A stretch of DNA of 64,000 nucleotides from Pardosa pseudoannulata (taxonomy: Eukaryota; Arthropoda; Arachnida; Araneae; Lycosidae). Location: the NCBI GenBank assembly GCA_032207245.1, contig CM063502.1:133017205-133081204 (forward strand), read 5' to 3'. The notes under the pieces were generated by a model. The model saw nothing but the letters and a program-made list of their open reading frames with translations, did not search any database and had not been told where the DNA came from. The position numbers and the translations under genes are program-made. Shown in pieces: positions 46,028-57,868 of this stretch (position 1 is the first letter of the stretch; each line of letters begins with the position of its first letter).

Positions 46028-48756
46028 TCATGCTTTTTTTACAATTTTCATTGAAACACTCTGCGTCTCCGCCGATGTTTTTTGAACCTGCAATTTTTCT
46101 AATGTCAGTTCAATTAGCAGCTTTCTTTGATTTTTAGAAATTTTGATTTTTTTGATTTTTAAAAATTCTTCTTCAAACTCCTTGGTAATTAAAGTCTGAA
46201 AATTTTTTAATGTGGAACTACACGCATGGAGACAGAAATCATTAGGCCAAAATAGACCTACCTCCTCTGTCTAATATATCTATATAAGATTTATTCAGTA
46301 AATTATCACCCTTCAAACGGGTGTCATGTGCAAGTTTCCCTTTACATTGAATGCATGTCCCAGCAGCAATGCGAGCTACATATCCAGCAATGTATATAAT
46401 TGCTTTCTGATTATTTTCAGTTAAAGTAACTGATTCAGAAGCTTCCAAAACTTGAAAAAAACTGTTAAACATCCAAAATGAGCTTTCATCTTCATTTTGC
46501 TGGCAAGATTTTAATATATCCTTAATTTCAAAATAACCTTTGTTAGCTGACTTTAATTTTAATAAGCTCAACAATTTTAACTTGCGCTCTGATTCTAAAA
46601 CTTGGATAACTGATATGGTGTAATTGCATCCAATCATTCCTCTGTATTGACCAAATCGGCCTTCAAGACAGTCTGTCTGAAATTTTCCTAAAAGTACATA
46701 ATTTGCTGGAAGAACCAAAGTTATCAACAAATACCTGCATAATTTTATTAAAGTTGTAGTTGTGTGGTATAAAGCCTGGTGGGTCTCATTTGATAATCGA
46801 AAGCATCTTGATTTTTCTGATTTTGACTGTAAAACTAGACACTGACAGTTTTCCAGCCATAAGCAGAATTCTTCTAGAAATTTAATGTTTTTATCATCCA
46901 TGCTTCTAATTGGATCACAGAAGGAGTCTAAAAGATGTTCCTCTTTATATGGCGATTGTGTGTTGACTATTTTCCACCACTTGGAAATGATATTAATAAA
47001 ATGGGCTGTGCCACGCACATCGTCCCCAAATTTTATTTTTGCTAGTTCAAGTGATGGGATTAACTTTTCGTGAAATAAGCGGAGAGTGTGTTTAACATTT
47101 TGTCTTTCTAAATTATTCGGCCATAATGCTTTTCTTGTTAAACTTGTAGCTAGTTTAATTACAGTACCTTTTTCTTTATAATACACTGTTTTCAGATGAG
47201 AAATACTTGCGATTAAATATTCAGAAACACAAACATTTAAAAGGCTTTTAAAAGGTGGAATATAAAAGGTCTGATTATTACTCTTTTGGTTCAGCCAATT
47301 ATTTCGTATATTCTTTAACAAATGGACAGTATCAAAAAGGAGAAATATTGGTAACTCGAATCCTACTAGACTAGGAATGGAGGATCTTAAATGATTACCT
47401 CCAAGATTTATATACATTTTTGTATTTACCGCATTATTGTCTGATATTATGAATAAAGCTTTATAATCAGTATCATGTAATCCTTTTAAAACACAAATTA
47501 AAAGATTTTTTAAATATTCTGCACTTTGATCTTTAACTGGGAATAACGCTACAATATCTTTATTTTTGCTAAAAACAGAAGATATCATAAATGCCTGTAA
47601 AGTCCTGGCAATGTCATTTGTATTTTGAGCTTTTCCTTCAATCTTTCCACCTTTGTATGTGATTTCAGATTTAATATAAATTTCGTCATTCATTACACCC
47701 ACAGTTCTCTCTCGATCAGAAAGCTGATGATTTTTCATCTTCAAGTACTGCATATGAGGATCTGATAGTCCTGTTTGTAATTAACCCAATTGTTGTAGTG
47801 TTCTTTTCAAATAACTAGTATGGGGAAGAGTTAATTTGTTTTTTTTTATCTCGTATAGTAACATATGCTGCTGGATAACTGTAATAAATACTAGAAGCCC
47901 AAATTATTAAGTCTGTAGAGTATCGTGGAATACCTTGACATAATTTCAACTGTTAATTAATAAGTATTATTTTCTCTTTCTTTATGTCATCTGTACATAA
48001 ATTTACAGAATCATTCAGTAACAAAATAGCAGAACTTATTTTATCATTAGCTGATGCTGTGAAGCTGTTCAAGTAACTGATCATGCTGTCAAATGTAGAC
48101 CAATTCAAACATTTTTGTTCCTTTCCGAAGAGCCATTTAAAAGTTAATGGAGAAACAATATTTCCATTTTCCCATATTTTAATTCTCAAATCATTTGTTA
48201 CTTTTATAGAAATAGGAAATTTCGGGAAAACAGATGGATCACACTTCACAATACAAACCGAGTCACTGCCTTCAAGGTTGATTGTCATCCAAAGATGAGA
48301 TAATCTTGATGCAATACCCTGATTAAAAGAATCAAAACTAGTTATATTGTCATTCTGCAGGTATTGCTTGAATTTCTCCTCATCTTTTCTTTCTTGAACT
48401 AATCTCCTCTCATTTGGATCCTTCCGTTTTGCTGGTAGTACTGAAGATAGATATGAAGGTTGGTCATGAAAAATTGATGGATATGCATCATTAGTCAAAA
48501 TTGGAACTTTTCTTGGCATCACAAGTTCACTTCCATCTGGACAAGTAACTCTATGTTCTCGTATGATGAATCTCTCATCAAAGTGCTTAATACACACAAC
48601 TGAATGTTTACCAATTACAAAGTCTTTCCTGTGAATTTGCTGAAGCCACCTAGACCGGCTGCATTCATTCTTAGAAAAAGAGAATACATTTACATATCCT
48701 GATCCCGAATTTTGATAATTTGTTAGACATCCAGGAACACAACACTTACGTGGCAT
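46028..48756 (-). pseudogene. THAP-domain P-element-type transposase, disrupted
   Basis: Starts at ATG 48756, which directly follows a T-rich tract and CAG, so it may be the first codon of a second exon. The THAP zinc finger (residues 1-90) shows MPRKCCVPGC ... FSFSKN ... RSRWLQQIHRKDF ... VVCIKHFDERFI. SYLNSFTASANDKI and QLKLCQGIPRYSTDL lead into the P-element region; a TAA lies at about 47945 and frame changes near 47840 and 47760. The RNase H-like core is then open for about 500 codons (47753-46242): IARTLQAFMISSVF, LFIISDNNAVNTKMYINLGG and LLFDTVHLLKNIRNNWLN. FLEEFCLWLENCQCL and FGQYRGMIGCNYTISVIQVL are typical C-terminal parts. A last shift near 46260 moves to LFWPNDFCLHACSSTLKNFQ and a TGA at 46028. 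Confidence 0.9.
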
Positions 48757-48913
48757 CTGAAAAAAAAAAAGATTTCTGTAAAACATTATATATGACACTT
48801 CATTAGTTTATTAGTTCTCGCAGTTGCCGATGATACGTCCAGTTTCCTCACCGTTGTCTCCAACTTCGGAAGTGCAACCTATGCCTCATCCAGGGGGTTA
48901 CCCCAACGATCTG
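48757..48913 (-). other. Presumed internal edge of an LTR-like element next to the THAP gene
   Basis: On the minus strand the LTR-like arm ends in TTATTACA, then TCC, then TGGTGTCAGATCGTTGG (from about 48919), which looks like a retroelement primer site, then about 100 bp that end at the CAG|ATG of the THAP gene. No frame. Interpretation is inferred. Confidence 0.4.
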
Positions 48914-49566
48914 ACACCAGGATGTAATAACCACCCCCACTCCGGGGGCCAATGATGTAATAACACACTGTTCTGGTGCCTTATGCTTGCCTGGGACCTG
49001 TCCGTCTGCTTTACTGGGGCAGGTATGTTCGTCGCTCTCAGTTGGGATGCATAGGCTAAATAAATCCTCCAAAGTTTAGACGGACAACACAAATTTTATT
49101 TACAAGATTTAGGAAACATTAGGGTAAAACAAAATGTCATATTTAGAACCTCGGGGCCTGTATGAATCAAAAAAGATTAACCGAGCATATTTTTAAGTCC
49201 AAACAAAACCGTCGTCGTGTTCTCTCACATCGAAATGAGAGATGTCTCCAAGTCGCAGGCCCGAATCCAACTGTTTTCTTCCCATCTTCTCTCCCTTTCC
49301 TCGGGGGCGGGGGTGTCCGCTTTTCTCGCAACTTGATCCCTGCCGAAAAGAGAAGTTCTCTCGTCCAGATGTACTGCTGGCCTGCAAAAACACAATCGAG
49401 CGCATCCGAAGAGCCTTATCATCCTCCCTCCCCCCCCCCCACTTAGCCGGCCATCTCCAATGAGGAATTTTCATGTTTTCTAATTTTAATTTTAAACGAT
49501 AGAAGACAAAAAAGTAAGCAGGATAGTAGCTATTTTTCTTTCATTTGGAACCTAATTAGTGATTTC
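48914..49566 (-). repeat. LTR-like arm 1 of a long inverted repeat
   Basis: About 653 bp, the reverse complement of 63346-64000 with few differences. It is GC-rich compared with the rest, contains AATAAA, and has a C13 run at 49429-49441. It ends TTATTACA beside a primer-site-like TGG sequence, which suggests a solo or broken LTR; the outer end GAAATCACTAATTAGG lacks a clear TG. Confidence 0.7.
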
Positions 49567-50897
49567 AACAGTGATGACAACATAACAGTGATGACAACAA
49601 AAACAAACAGAAAGTATTCTGCTGTAAATGCATATTCTTGAATCAACCGCAGAAAAAGTTTTGGCTGGTGTATTGTCTGTAAGAGAAGCAGCAAGAACCT
49701 TATGTGTAAGCAAAAGTACCCTTAGCCACCATATACTTAAATTTAAAAGCAAATATGAATCCACAACAGGCTTTAAATACCAGTCAAATATAAAAAGTTG
49801 CCAAAATTTTAGTGAGGAAGAAGAGATAATGTTAGTCATTTATTACAGGCTTCAAAACATTAATATGGGATAACAATAAGTGAAGTTAGAACTCTTGCAT
49901 TTCAGTTTGCTCTAGCTGTTAATAAAAATATTTTGCCAAATTGGATTCGGGAAGAAAAAGCTCGTATAGACCGGGACCTTGGCTTCGAGAAAAGACATGC
50001 TAAATCTATTTCTCTTTAAAAACCCGAAGCTACCAGTCTTTCAAGATCTACAAATTTCAGGGTAGCAAAGGTGCATAAAAAATCTGAGTTTTCATCAAGC
50101 AGCAAAGATGAAGATAAAGTATTAAGACAATGGAAAAAAAACTCCTGGAAGAAAACTGAATGTAAGTGATTTATACGATGACAGTAGTGACAGCTAGGAT
50201 ATAGATTGTCCAAGTGATGGTAGCTTCCATTCAATTAAAGAACTGGAACAAAATAAATGAAAAGTTTCTCAAGAGAAGGGAAAGCTTGAAGTAGGAGATT
50301 ATGCACTAATAAAATTTGCAGGTAAAAGAAGCATTGTTACATTTGTAGGTCACTTTTATAATGAAAACACCAGAGAGTATGAAATGTCTTTTTTGAGAAA
50401 AGACCAAGATGGATGATAATTTTTTTTTTATTCTAACAAAGAAGACAAATCCTTTATAGGAAAAACTCATATTCTTGTAAAGTTGAACACTCCTAAAGAA
50501 ACAATAGGCCGAAGGTGCATTTTGTTAGATTTTAAAAAAGAATTTGCTGGCATCAAATATAAGATTTGTTAAAAAAAATGTATTAACTTGAAAAATTTTC
50601 AGCCATTTCCCTTTTATAACAGTTAATAAAAATAATTTGAACAGTATTTTGTATTTGTTATTTAGTGTCCCAACCTACCCCATACAGTGGGTCAGGTTGG
50701 GACATTGGAAAGGTATTTTATTTCTTTTATTACTCTTTAACTAAATGAGATATTAAGTAGATTTAATGTTTATAAGAAGCAGATATGATGTCAATATATG
50801 CATGAATACTTATTTTTTTTTTTTAATTAGCTTTAGAAAAAATTCATAAAAATGTTTAACTGAAAAGTGTCCCAAGGTGCCCCGGTCTCCCCCTATG
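49567..50897 (+). mobile_element. pogo/Tigger-like element, internally deleted, copy 1
   Basis: Holds a short gene head and tail of a pogo-type transposase and a right terminal region with GTCCCAACCTACCCCAT (about 50668) and GTGTCCCAAGGTGCCCCGGT (50868-50887), motifs repeated at the outer end of copy 2. The left terminus is missing and joins the LTR-like arm. Central catalytic sequence is absent. Confidence 0.75.
49628..50571 (+). pseudogene. pogo-type transposase remnant, copy 1
   Basis: MHILESTAEKVLAGVLSVRE and LCVSKSTLSHHILKFKSKYE form the pipsqueak/pogo N-terminal helix-turn-helix. After a one-base change: AFQFALAVNKNILPNWIREE and LGFEKRHAKSISL*KPEAT, the CENP-B-like second half of the DNA-binding domain. 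The DDE core that should follow SLSRSTNF is gone; the frame continues in a tail, VAKVHKKSEFSSSSKDEDK, and LEVGDYALIKFAGKRSIVTF ... FVGHFYNENTREYEMSFLRK, a C-terminal domain found in some pogo relatives. Several stops follow. It could bind element ends at most; it cannot cut. Confidence 0.72.
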
Positions 50898-51331
50898 TGT
50901 ATTAATTTGATCATGATGACTTACTACTTAAATCCAATTCTTAGTGGCTACAAAAATCTATATTGACAGCAGTATTCAAACCTGCAGATTCTGGAACTGA
51001 AAACTAATGTCCTACCTATTTGGCCCTTGCCTGGTTGTTTAGACTGCAGTTGCAAATAAACAAATAAATAGAGTTTAATTTTTTCTGGACACCAAATATT
51101 AACAAATGTAAATGCAAACCATGTGGTCTTCCTATGACAGGAAAGTATATATCTTAAAACTTTTAGTGTAATTAAATTTGGTTATAATGAATATTTTGCT
51201 TATCTAATAGAATAATTTTTCTGAGCGATATCTTGAATTGGATCAGCAGAAACAGAAACATGTGATTAAAATGCCTGCATGGTAGTTATGAAAGCATTAT
51301 ATAAATGATAAATAATGTACAAAACCAAATA
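50898..51331. other. AT-rich DNA, no gene
   Basis: No motif or frame that I can support. Confidence 0.5.
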
Positions 51332-51945
51332 CAGGGATGTTGCGCCCCTTCAAGTATTTCGTAGCAGTTTTCGGAGCAGCAAAACTTGAAATTTGTATCA
51401 AGAGAAAGCATTTTCGTAGTAGCCATAATGTTGATTTGGAGCAGGAGAAAGAATTTTTGTAGCAGACAAATTATTGATTTGGAGCCGGATATAATGTCAT
51501 TGTAGCAGTTAAATTAACGATTTAAAAAACAAACTTCAGTTTTTGAGAAGTCCGCCAAATAATTTAGAATGATTGGTTGATAGCATTCGGAACAGCCAAA
51601 TATTCAATAATTGCTGATATGGTTTGTTGGTTTCGTATATGCAATATACTTATATTTGTGTGTAATTGATTAGTACAATCATATAAAAGATTATAACAAA
51701 GTATTAGCAGTAAAAACCAAAGCTGGAGAATTACTAGTAAGATTCTTTATTACAGCTTCAGTACGTATTTATTTATTAACAAGAAAGCATTTTTTACTGC
51801 ATGATGCTTAAAGAGTTGTTACACATGATTACAAGTAATATCAGTAAGGTATTTACTTTTCATTCACGGGAAATAGCACTAAAAAAAGGACAGGAGAGGA
51901 GAGTCATCTTTTCTCCTTTAATGTAATGTAAATGATATATCAAGT

Positions 51946-51947
<2 letters not shown>

Positions 51948-51987
<40 letters not shown>
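51948..51987. repeat. poly(T) tract
   Basis: About 40 T in a row, with no element end recognised beside it. Confidence 0.95.
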
Positions 51988-51988
<1 letters not shown>

Positions 51989-52315
51989 TCAAGATCAGAA
52001 TGAAGATACTTAGAGTTGATTTTACTTTCAACTTTTTAAGCATATTAAAGTTCATTTTATCTTTCAACATACTGGGTGATTTCTGAACACTGATTAGTTC
52101 ACAGAGGAGAATAATTCACAAGGTGGGAAGATGCAGAGGAACATCACTACTGCATGATAAAAGATAGTACTTACAGATGAAGATACATATTGCCTTTAAA
52201 GATTAAGAGGTGTAAGTAGAGGATAAAATGAACAGTAGAAAAATAGATGAAGTTATGTGCATTGCTGCTCCAGCCTTTAAAAATTATTTTGATATGAGTT
52301 TCGTTTCTTCATTGT

Positions 52316-52475
52316 GCTGAACGATGGCCGAATGTTTAGGGTGCTGGCCTTTGAAACAAGAGTTCGTTGGTTCGAATCCCATTATGGCATGGATGTTCGT
52401 AGCCGTTCGGAATCGGCTTTAAGCAGTAGGTCCCGGTCTCATTAGCCCTCGTTTTGCAAAAAGTGGACTTTATTT
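52316..52475 (+). repeat. tRNA-derived SINE
   Basis: A-box-like GATGGCCGAATGTTTAGGG and B-box GGTTCGAATCCCATT are followed by the family body GGCATGGATGTTCGTAGCCG, TTTAAGCAGTAGGTCCCGG and TCTCATTAGCCCTCG. The tail is short and T/A-rich instead of the AAACC repeats. Confidence 0.88.
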
Positions 52476-52949
52476 GGAAAATAAAATGATATTTTACACT
52501 AACACCTTCAGCAAGAAGGTGATATATAAAACTTCTCCCCCTAACGTTCTTCCAAATATAGGTTACCTAGGGTGGTCACAAAAAATGCACTTGAATATTC
52601 CCTCATTTATATTCGAGTGTATTTTTGTGCAATTATTTTAATTATTTAAGCATTTAAACTACTTTATTCAAAATTAACTAAATATAATTAAAAATTGAAA
52701 AATAATGAGGTAAAATGAAGCTTTCAATGCTGATATAAGTAATTTTAGGCATCCAATTACAATTGTTACATTAAATATCTAACTATTCAAATATTTAAAA
52801 AGTTATTAAAAATTACGCATCTTATTTTTCTCGAACTTTATTTTCATTTCGCTGTCTATTTTTTTAATTATTCAACATTCTTCTATATTCTTTACGAGAT
52901 CCTATACTAGATTTGTATATGACTACAGTATGTATTAGACTGGGCGATG

Positions 52950-52981
52950 TATCGATATATCGGGAAATATCGATATAGCAT
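52950..52981. repeat. Palindromic ATATCGATA-rich block
   Basis: GTATCGATATATCGGGAAAT followed by ATCGATATAGC is built from TATCGATA units in inverted order, preceded by CTGGGCGATG. It resembles ends of small hAT-type elements, but I found no partner end. Confidence 0.35.
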
Positions 52982-53221
52982 ACTCCATCGTGATGCTGAT
53001 TTCCAAACTTCGAGTTCAGATCAAGACGCGAACGAACACCTATATAGATCGGTTTGATCGCCGATCTCTGATGTGAAATCGTCTTTCCGGTTTCATGACA
53101 GTATTAGAGCATACGAGGTATAGTGTTCCTAAAAGTCACGTTCCGACATATAAACATAATCTTTCCGATTTTACAACTTCTAGTCACATAGCGCATGCTC
53201 AATAAAACGTCCTTATATATA

Positions 53222-53399
53222 AACGCCAAATGATTGCAGAAAGGATAAAGCGTTGTTCTTCGGTATCCGGAATTCGCGGGTTCGAATCCCACTATTGGTA
53301 TAGATATTCGTAGTTATTTGAATCGGCTTTAAGCAGAAGGTCACAGTCTCATTAGTATTTGTATAGCTAAACAGGAGACCGAAGCACTCCAACCAACCG
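53222..53399 (+). repeat. tRNA-derived SINE, diverged copy
   Basis: The B box GGGTTCGAATCCCACT is intact. The A-box part is degraded. The body (TAGATATTCGTAG, CGGCTTTAAGCAGAAGGTC, TCTCATTAG) and a tail with CCAACCAACC are recognisable. Confidence 0.82.
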
Positions 53400-54535
53400 A
53401 TATTTTAACATCATCTGTTCGATTTTACAACATTGGGAGAGGAACTTGCGGTATATCAGTGATCGGCAATTTATCTCTTCGCTAAATCATTATTTTGTCT
53501 TTAGCTGGAGAATCCAGATAAGCATTAGAAATAAATAAAAGAGAGAAGCGCGGAAAGGAGGAAAACCTCGGCGATTCACAAATACGGAATTTCAAGTGGG
53601 GTCTACGTCAAGATAATCTTGTGACACGTTTATACGCAACTATAATGGAGAAGTTAAACTAAGATCCGCATCTGACCAGTGCATTAAATTCTTGTTGTGA
53701 CATGTTTGTGCAGGCTCGTTTTGAACCAATTTTTTCCCGGTAGTAAAGCGCGGAAAATTGTAAATTGGCTTTACAAAAAATAAATAAGTAAAATAAATTT
53801 AAAAAATAAAATAAATCTGAATATTCTAGATTGATCAATTTCCATATTTTCCCGATCCGATTACCATTTTAATAGGATGCTAACATTACGTTAGAGGAGC
53901 AATCGGCAATAGGAAAGAATATTGGTCCCCCATAAGATGAAAATCTGACTTCAAGGGATGATAGTCTCACCAATAAGCGAAATTCTTTCCCATTTCAAAA
54001 AATTTACAAATAGCAAGAAGATTTTTGAAAACTCAGAATTTTCTAAAAATTCGGAAAAAAAAATCTGAAATTCCCACAGACGCACTAAAATTTGCGAAAA
54101 AAAGAGCAGAAATTGGCGGAGAAGCAGAAATCGACTGTAGAAATCAACAAGCAGAACTTCACCAAAAAGCGAAAAATTTCTATCGCTGTACATGCTATAA
54201 ACATATTTCTTTGCGTTGTGCACAATTTTAATTTTTTTCTTGGATTTTTTTCGTCAATCTTGAGTTAGTAGTACGAAAGAGTAGCAGCATGGCTGAAGGA
54301 TCTTCTTTCCTCTTATTTCATGTACTTTTTCCTGACAAAGTAAGTAGGAAAAATAAATATGACATATTCACTCCAAAGTCTAGTAATCAATGACGTTCGA
54401 TGGGGAAAATTCGTCTTAATAGAACTGACGTAATTACTAAACGTGCGAAAGCTGCAAAAATTTGCAAAATGGCGCAGTTTTGGCGCAATATTTGCTAAAA
54501 CTACCGTTTTTGGAGCAGCTGGGCGCAGATATCGG

Positions 54536-54720
54536 TTTGGTTTGGTTTGGTTTGGAGTGCTACGGTCTACTTTTTGCAACACGAGGGCTAATGAGACCGG
54601 GACCTACAGCTTAAAGCCGATTCCGAACGGCTACGAACATCCATGCCTCAGTGGGATTCGAACCCACGAACTCCGGTTCCGAAGGCCAGCACCCTAACCA
54701 ATCGGCCATCGTTCGGCACA
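54536..54720 (-). repeat. tRNA-derived SINE with perfect target duplication
   Basis: The 14-bp duplication GGCGCAGATATCGG lies at 54522-54535 and 54721-54734. On the minus strand: TGTGCCGAACGATGGCCG, A-box-like GATTGGTTAGGGTGCTGG, B box GGGTTCGAATCCCAC, the common body and an (AAACC)n tail. Insertion by a LINE machinery is implied by the variable-length duplication. It is a retroposon rather than a tRNA gene. Confidence 0.95.
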
Positions 54721-54760
54721 GGCGCAGATATCGGAAATTGGCGCAGTCGCAACATCCCTG

Positions 54761-57626
54761 CAAGTATTTTAATTCTTAATTTCTAATTATCTAAGTGATA
54801 ATCTTAGACTAACTGAAATGAGTGTAATACTCTTGTCAATTAATTTTTCAACTCCCTGCAGTTCTATTATTTAAAGTATTGTCTACATTTAATTAAAAAA
54901 AAACCTACAAGGATTAAAACTTTATTAATCTGACTTTTGTATAAACAAGATTTTAGTGCATGCATAAAGACAAGTACTCATATTTATTTTCTAATTAAAA
55001 TATTATTAATAACTTGTTTGAAGAACTACAAAGAATGCATTTGCTAAATCTAACTGGTAGACTAATATCTTGTAATAAAATATTTAAAAAGACTTTAAAA
55101 AATAAAATCAGCTACAATAGTCCAAGACATGTATCTGAAATGAGATGATAACATTTATCTCTCCATGGCAAATATAAGATACAAAATATGCATGACCTGA
55201 ACACATTTTGTACAAAGTATTTTGCTGTGGAAAAAAAATCTCTCTGCTATTTTACACTTTTGGATTTTTTTTATTGTGAAACAGGATGGGAAATTAAGTA
55301 ACTGAATCTAAACAAGGTAGCATTGAAATGTTAGACATGAATACTGTATTTAAATTTTCAGTGTTTTAAATATGAAAAACAAATCTCTCTACAAATGAAA
55401 TGGCAGCACATTTTATTCATCTTGTGTAACATGTAAGAAGTTATATATACAGAGTTATATCAAATGAAACCAAGTGTGAAAAGATTTTTTTTCTTTTGAC
55501 AAATAGAGATCCATACAAACATTAATGAATGAAATAGTATAAAAATACAAATATATTGATGTAAAAATACAGCTTCTTCTTTCCAAAAGGATCCAAAGTT
55601 ACTGCAGCTAGTGATGTACAGCAAAGTACATGTATGGCTAACATGAAACTGAATAGAATTAAAAACTATTAATATTTCAGACTAAAATATGAATATTGCT
55701 CCATATACATATAAAGCAATTAAAAATTACATTTTAACAATGCTGTTCTTAAAATTGTCTGTTATTCATAAAAACTTAATAACACACATTAAGTATGAAA
55801 AGTTACTAACATTTTTGCTTTTCTTAAATGTCTATTTAAATTAAAAGTATTAACAATGTTACCTTCAGTTGCATATGTCACTATTGAGAAGTTTAGATTA
55901 TGTCTCTATAAATCCCATATTCTTATTTCCTACACATAAATCTACAAATGACTTACAATTTAGAGTGAGCCAAACTTTCACAATGCTGTTAAAGATATTC
56001 AAACAAAGATGTAATGAATGTTATAAGAAAATAGAAAAATTTGTGATGGCAGTAAATAAAATTATTGCATAATAACCATACTTATGTAATTTCAACTTTA
56101 TATAATTTTGTTTATACGGTGACTACAATTATGAGGCAACATAAGGCACAAAACATTATTTTATGCACTGTGAAACATAAAAATGAAATAATTTTCTATA
56201 TAGTACATAACACTTATCTGGCACAACAAAATATTAAAATTTCTGTTATTAAATGGTAATTTATTAACAAGGTTTATAATAATAAATTTACAATGTACAT
56301 TACATAAAAGTGGTATATACTATTCAGAATGTAATTTGCTTCTTAAATTTTTAGATATGAAAAAAAAAAAATACATTAACATTATATACAAATATATATA
56401 AGGGGGCTATCTGTTTTTGTACAAGAAACTTTATTGGCTAATTTAATCATGGCATTGGTTTGAAGCCCTTCATCAACTGAATAATAAATTTTAAACAATT
56501 GTAAGAAAATACTACAATAATACTGAAATATGGATACAATTTAATCAAAAAATATTAATGTGAATATTATAAAACAAGTCAAATTTTTAAAACATAATGC
56601 AAAAATGCCAAAAGAATTGAAGGCGTGAGAGGATTTTTTTTTCTCACTCACACGCACATACACATATCAAAACTATGATACATATAACAGAAATGTTTAT
56701 GGGGAGAAAAAAATCTGAAAATTTTGCGGATTTATACATCAAGACAGATGCAAAAACAAATATCAGCAAATAACAATTTGGACAAGGAGAACAGGATTAA
56801 ATAACTTCTATAAAAATAGTAAAATTAAAAAAAAAAGGTCTTTTCAGGTGTGAGAAAGTATGCTATATATATTTACAAAAATTAAGTTTTACTTAAAAAA
56901 ATTGAAAAGCAAACTTTAATTACCAAAATTACTTCATTTTAAATAACATGCATTCAATTTTTTTAGATAAATAATAATAAGTATGCTTTCTTAAGCACTA
57001 CCTGTACTTTTGCCTACATATAATGAGAATGGCCTCTCTTTTACAGTTCTAACCTAGAACTGTTATTACATAGTGTTATTACAGATTTATGATTTTTATC
57101 TCAAAGCATTTCATATTTTTCAAAACAGAATTTTTTTTTCAGTACCTACCTGTAATATGTAGTAGGTACCAAATTTTAACCTATTATTTTAAAATTCAGG
57201 GTTTAGTAGACCATATATAGAGACTGCTATATTCTTTGATTCATTATTAATGTAAAACAAAATGCAGTAAGGAAAAAAATTTGTAACTTTATTTCCAAAG
57301 CACAAACATAATTTAAATAAATGAATTAATCTTATTGAGAGTTTCCGCAGGCATGAGATGGTCTAGTACAGTGGGCGACAACCAATAGCACGCATGCTAT
57401 ATAATGGCATTGCAGAGGGTTAAAATATTTAAGGAGCACAGCAGATAGTGAGAACTAATAGAATTATCTATTTATAAATGTTGCATAGGTCATATCCATG
57501 AAGAATTTTTTTCTGAATGCAATAATAACAGATTTCTGTAAATTACTCTTATATACAGCACCAAGTTATTATATTAACATTATACAAGTATTTACAAGTA
57601 AGTAATGTTAGCTGAAGCACTTATAA
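54761..57626. other. AT-rich DNA, no gene
   Basis: About 2.9 kb without recognisable coding sequence, element end or RNA gene. Open frames are short and biased to Asn, Lys and Ile. Confidence 0.55.
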
Positions 57627-57692
57627 GCACATACAAGTACACATTTTGATCAGTGATAATTATCACTGATCAAAATGTGTACTTGTATGTGC
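57627..57692. repeat. 66-bp perfect palindrome
   Basis: GCACATACAAGTACACATTT opens the left arm (57627-57659), which is an exact reverse complement of 57660-57692 with no spacer. It is followed directly by (TA)n, (GT)n and an assembly gap. Confidence 0.97.
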
Positions 57693-57695
57693 ATA

Positions 57696-57698
<3 letters not shown>

Positions 57699-57748
<50 letters not shown>

Positions 57749-57749
57749 A
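57699..57749. repeat. (TA)n(GT)n microsatellite
   Basis: About 18 TA and 8 GT units between the palindrome and the gap. Confidence 0.95.
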
Positions 57750-57768
57750 TGTATACATGTATTTATAT

Positions 57769-57868
57769 NNNNNNNNNNNNNNNNNNNNNNNNNNNNNNNN
57801 NNNNNNNNNNNNNNNNNNNNNNNNNNNNNNNNNNNNNNNNNNNNNNNNNNNNNNNNNNNNNNNNNNNN
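57769..57868. other. Assembly gap (100 N)
   Basis: Third 100-N run. It separates the palindrome from the tandem array. Confidence 1.

Larger units (their letters stand above)
51332..54760. mobile_element. hAT-like non-autonomous element (ends only)
   Basis: CAGGGATGTTGCG opens it at 51332 and its inverted copy CGCAACATCCCTG closes it at 54760. Subterminal copies of GTAGCAG ... TTGGAGC at 51358, 51415, 51457 and 51498 are what hAT transposases often bind. No transposase frame remains. The 8-bp flanks (ACCAAATA and CAAGTATT) do not match, so the two ends may come from different copies or the element has been rearranged. SINEs lie inside at 52316, 53222 and 54536. Confidence 0.5.

Noticed and set aside
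49162..49474. Overlapping ORFs in the LTR-like arm (also 63429-63752)
   Set aside because: They lie in several frames on both strands of a GC-rich non-coding repeat and have no domain.
55869..56259. Two ORFs on +
   Set aside because: Short, low-complexity AT-rich frames with no domain.
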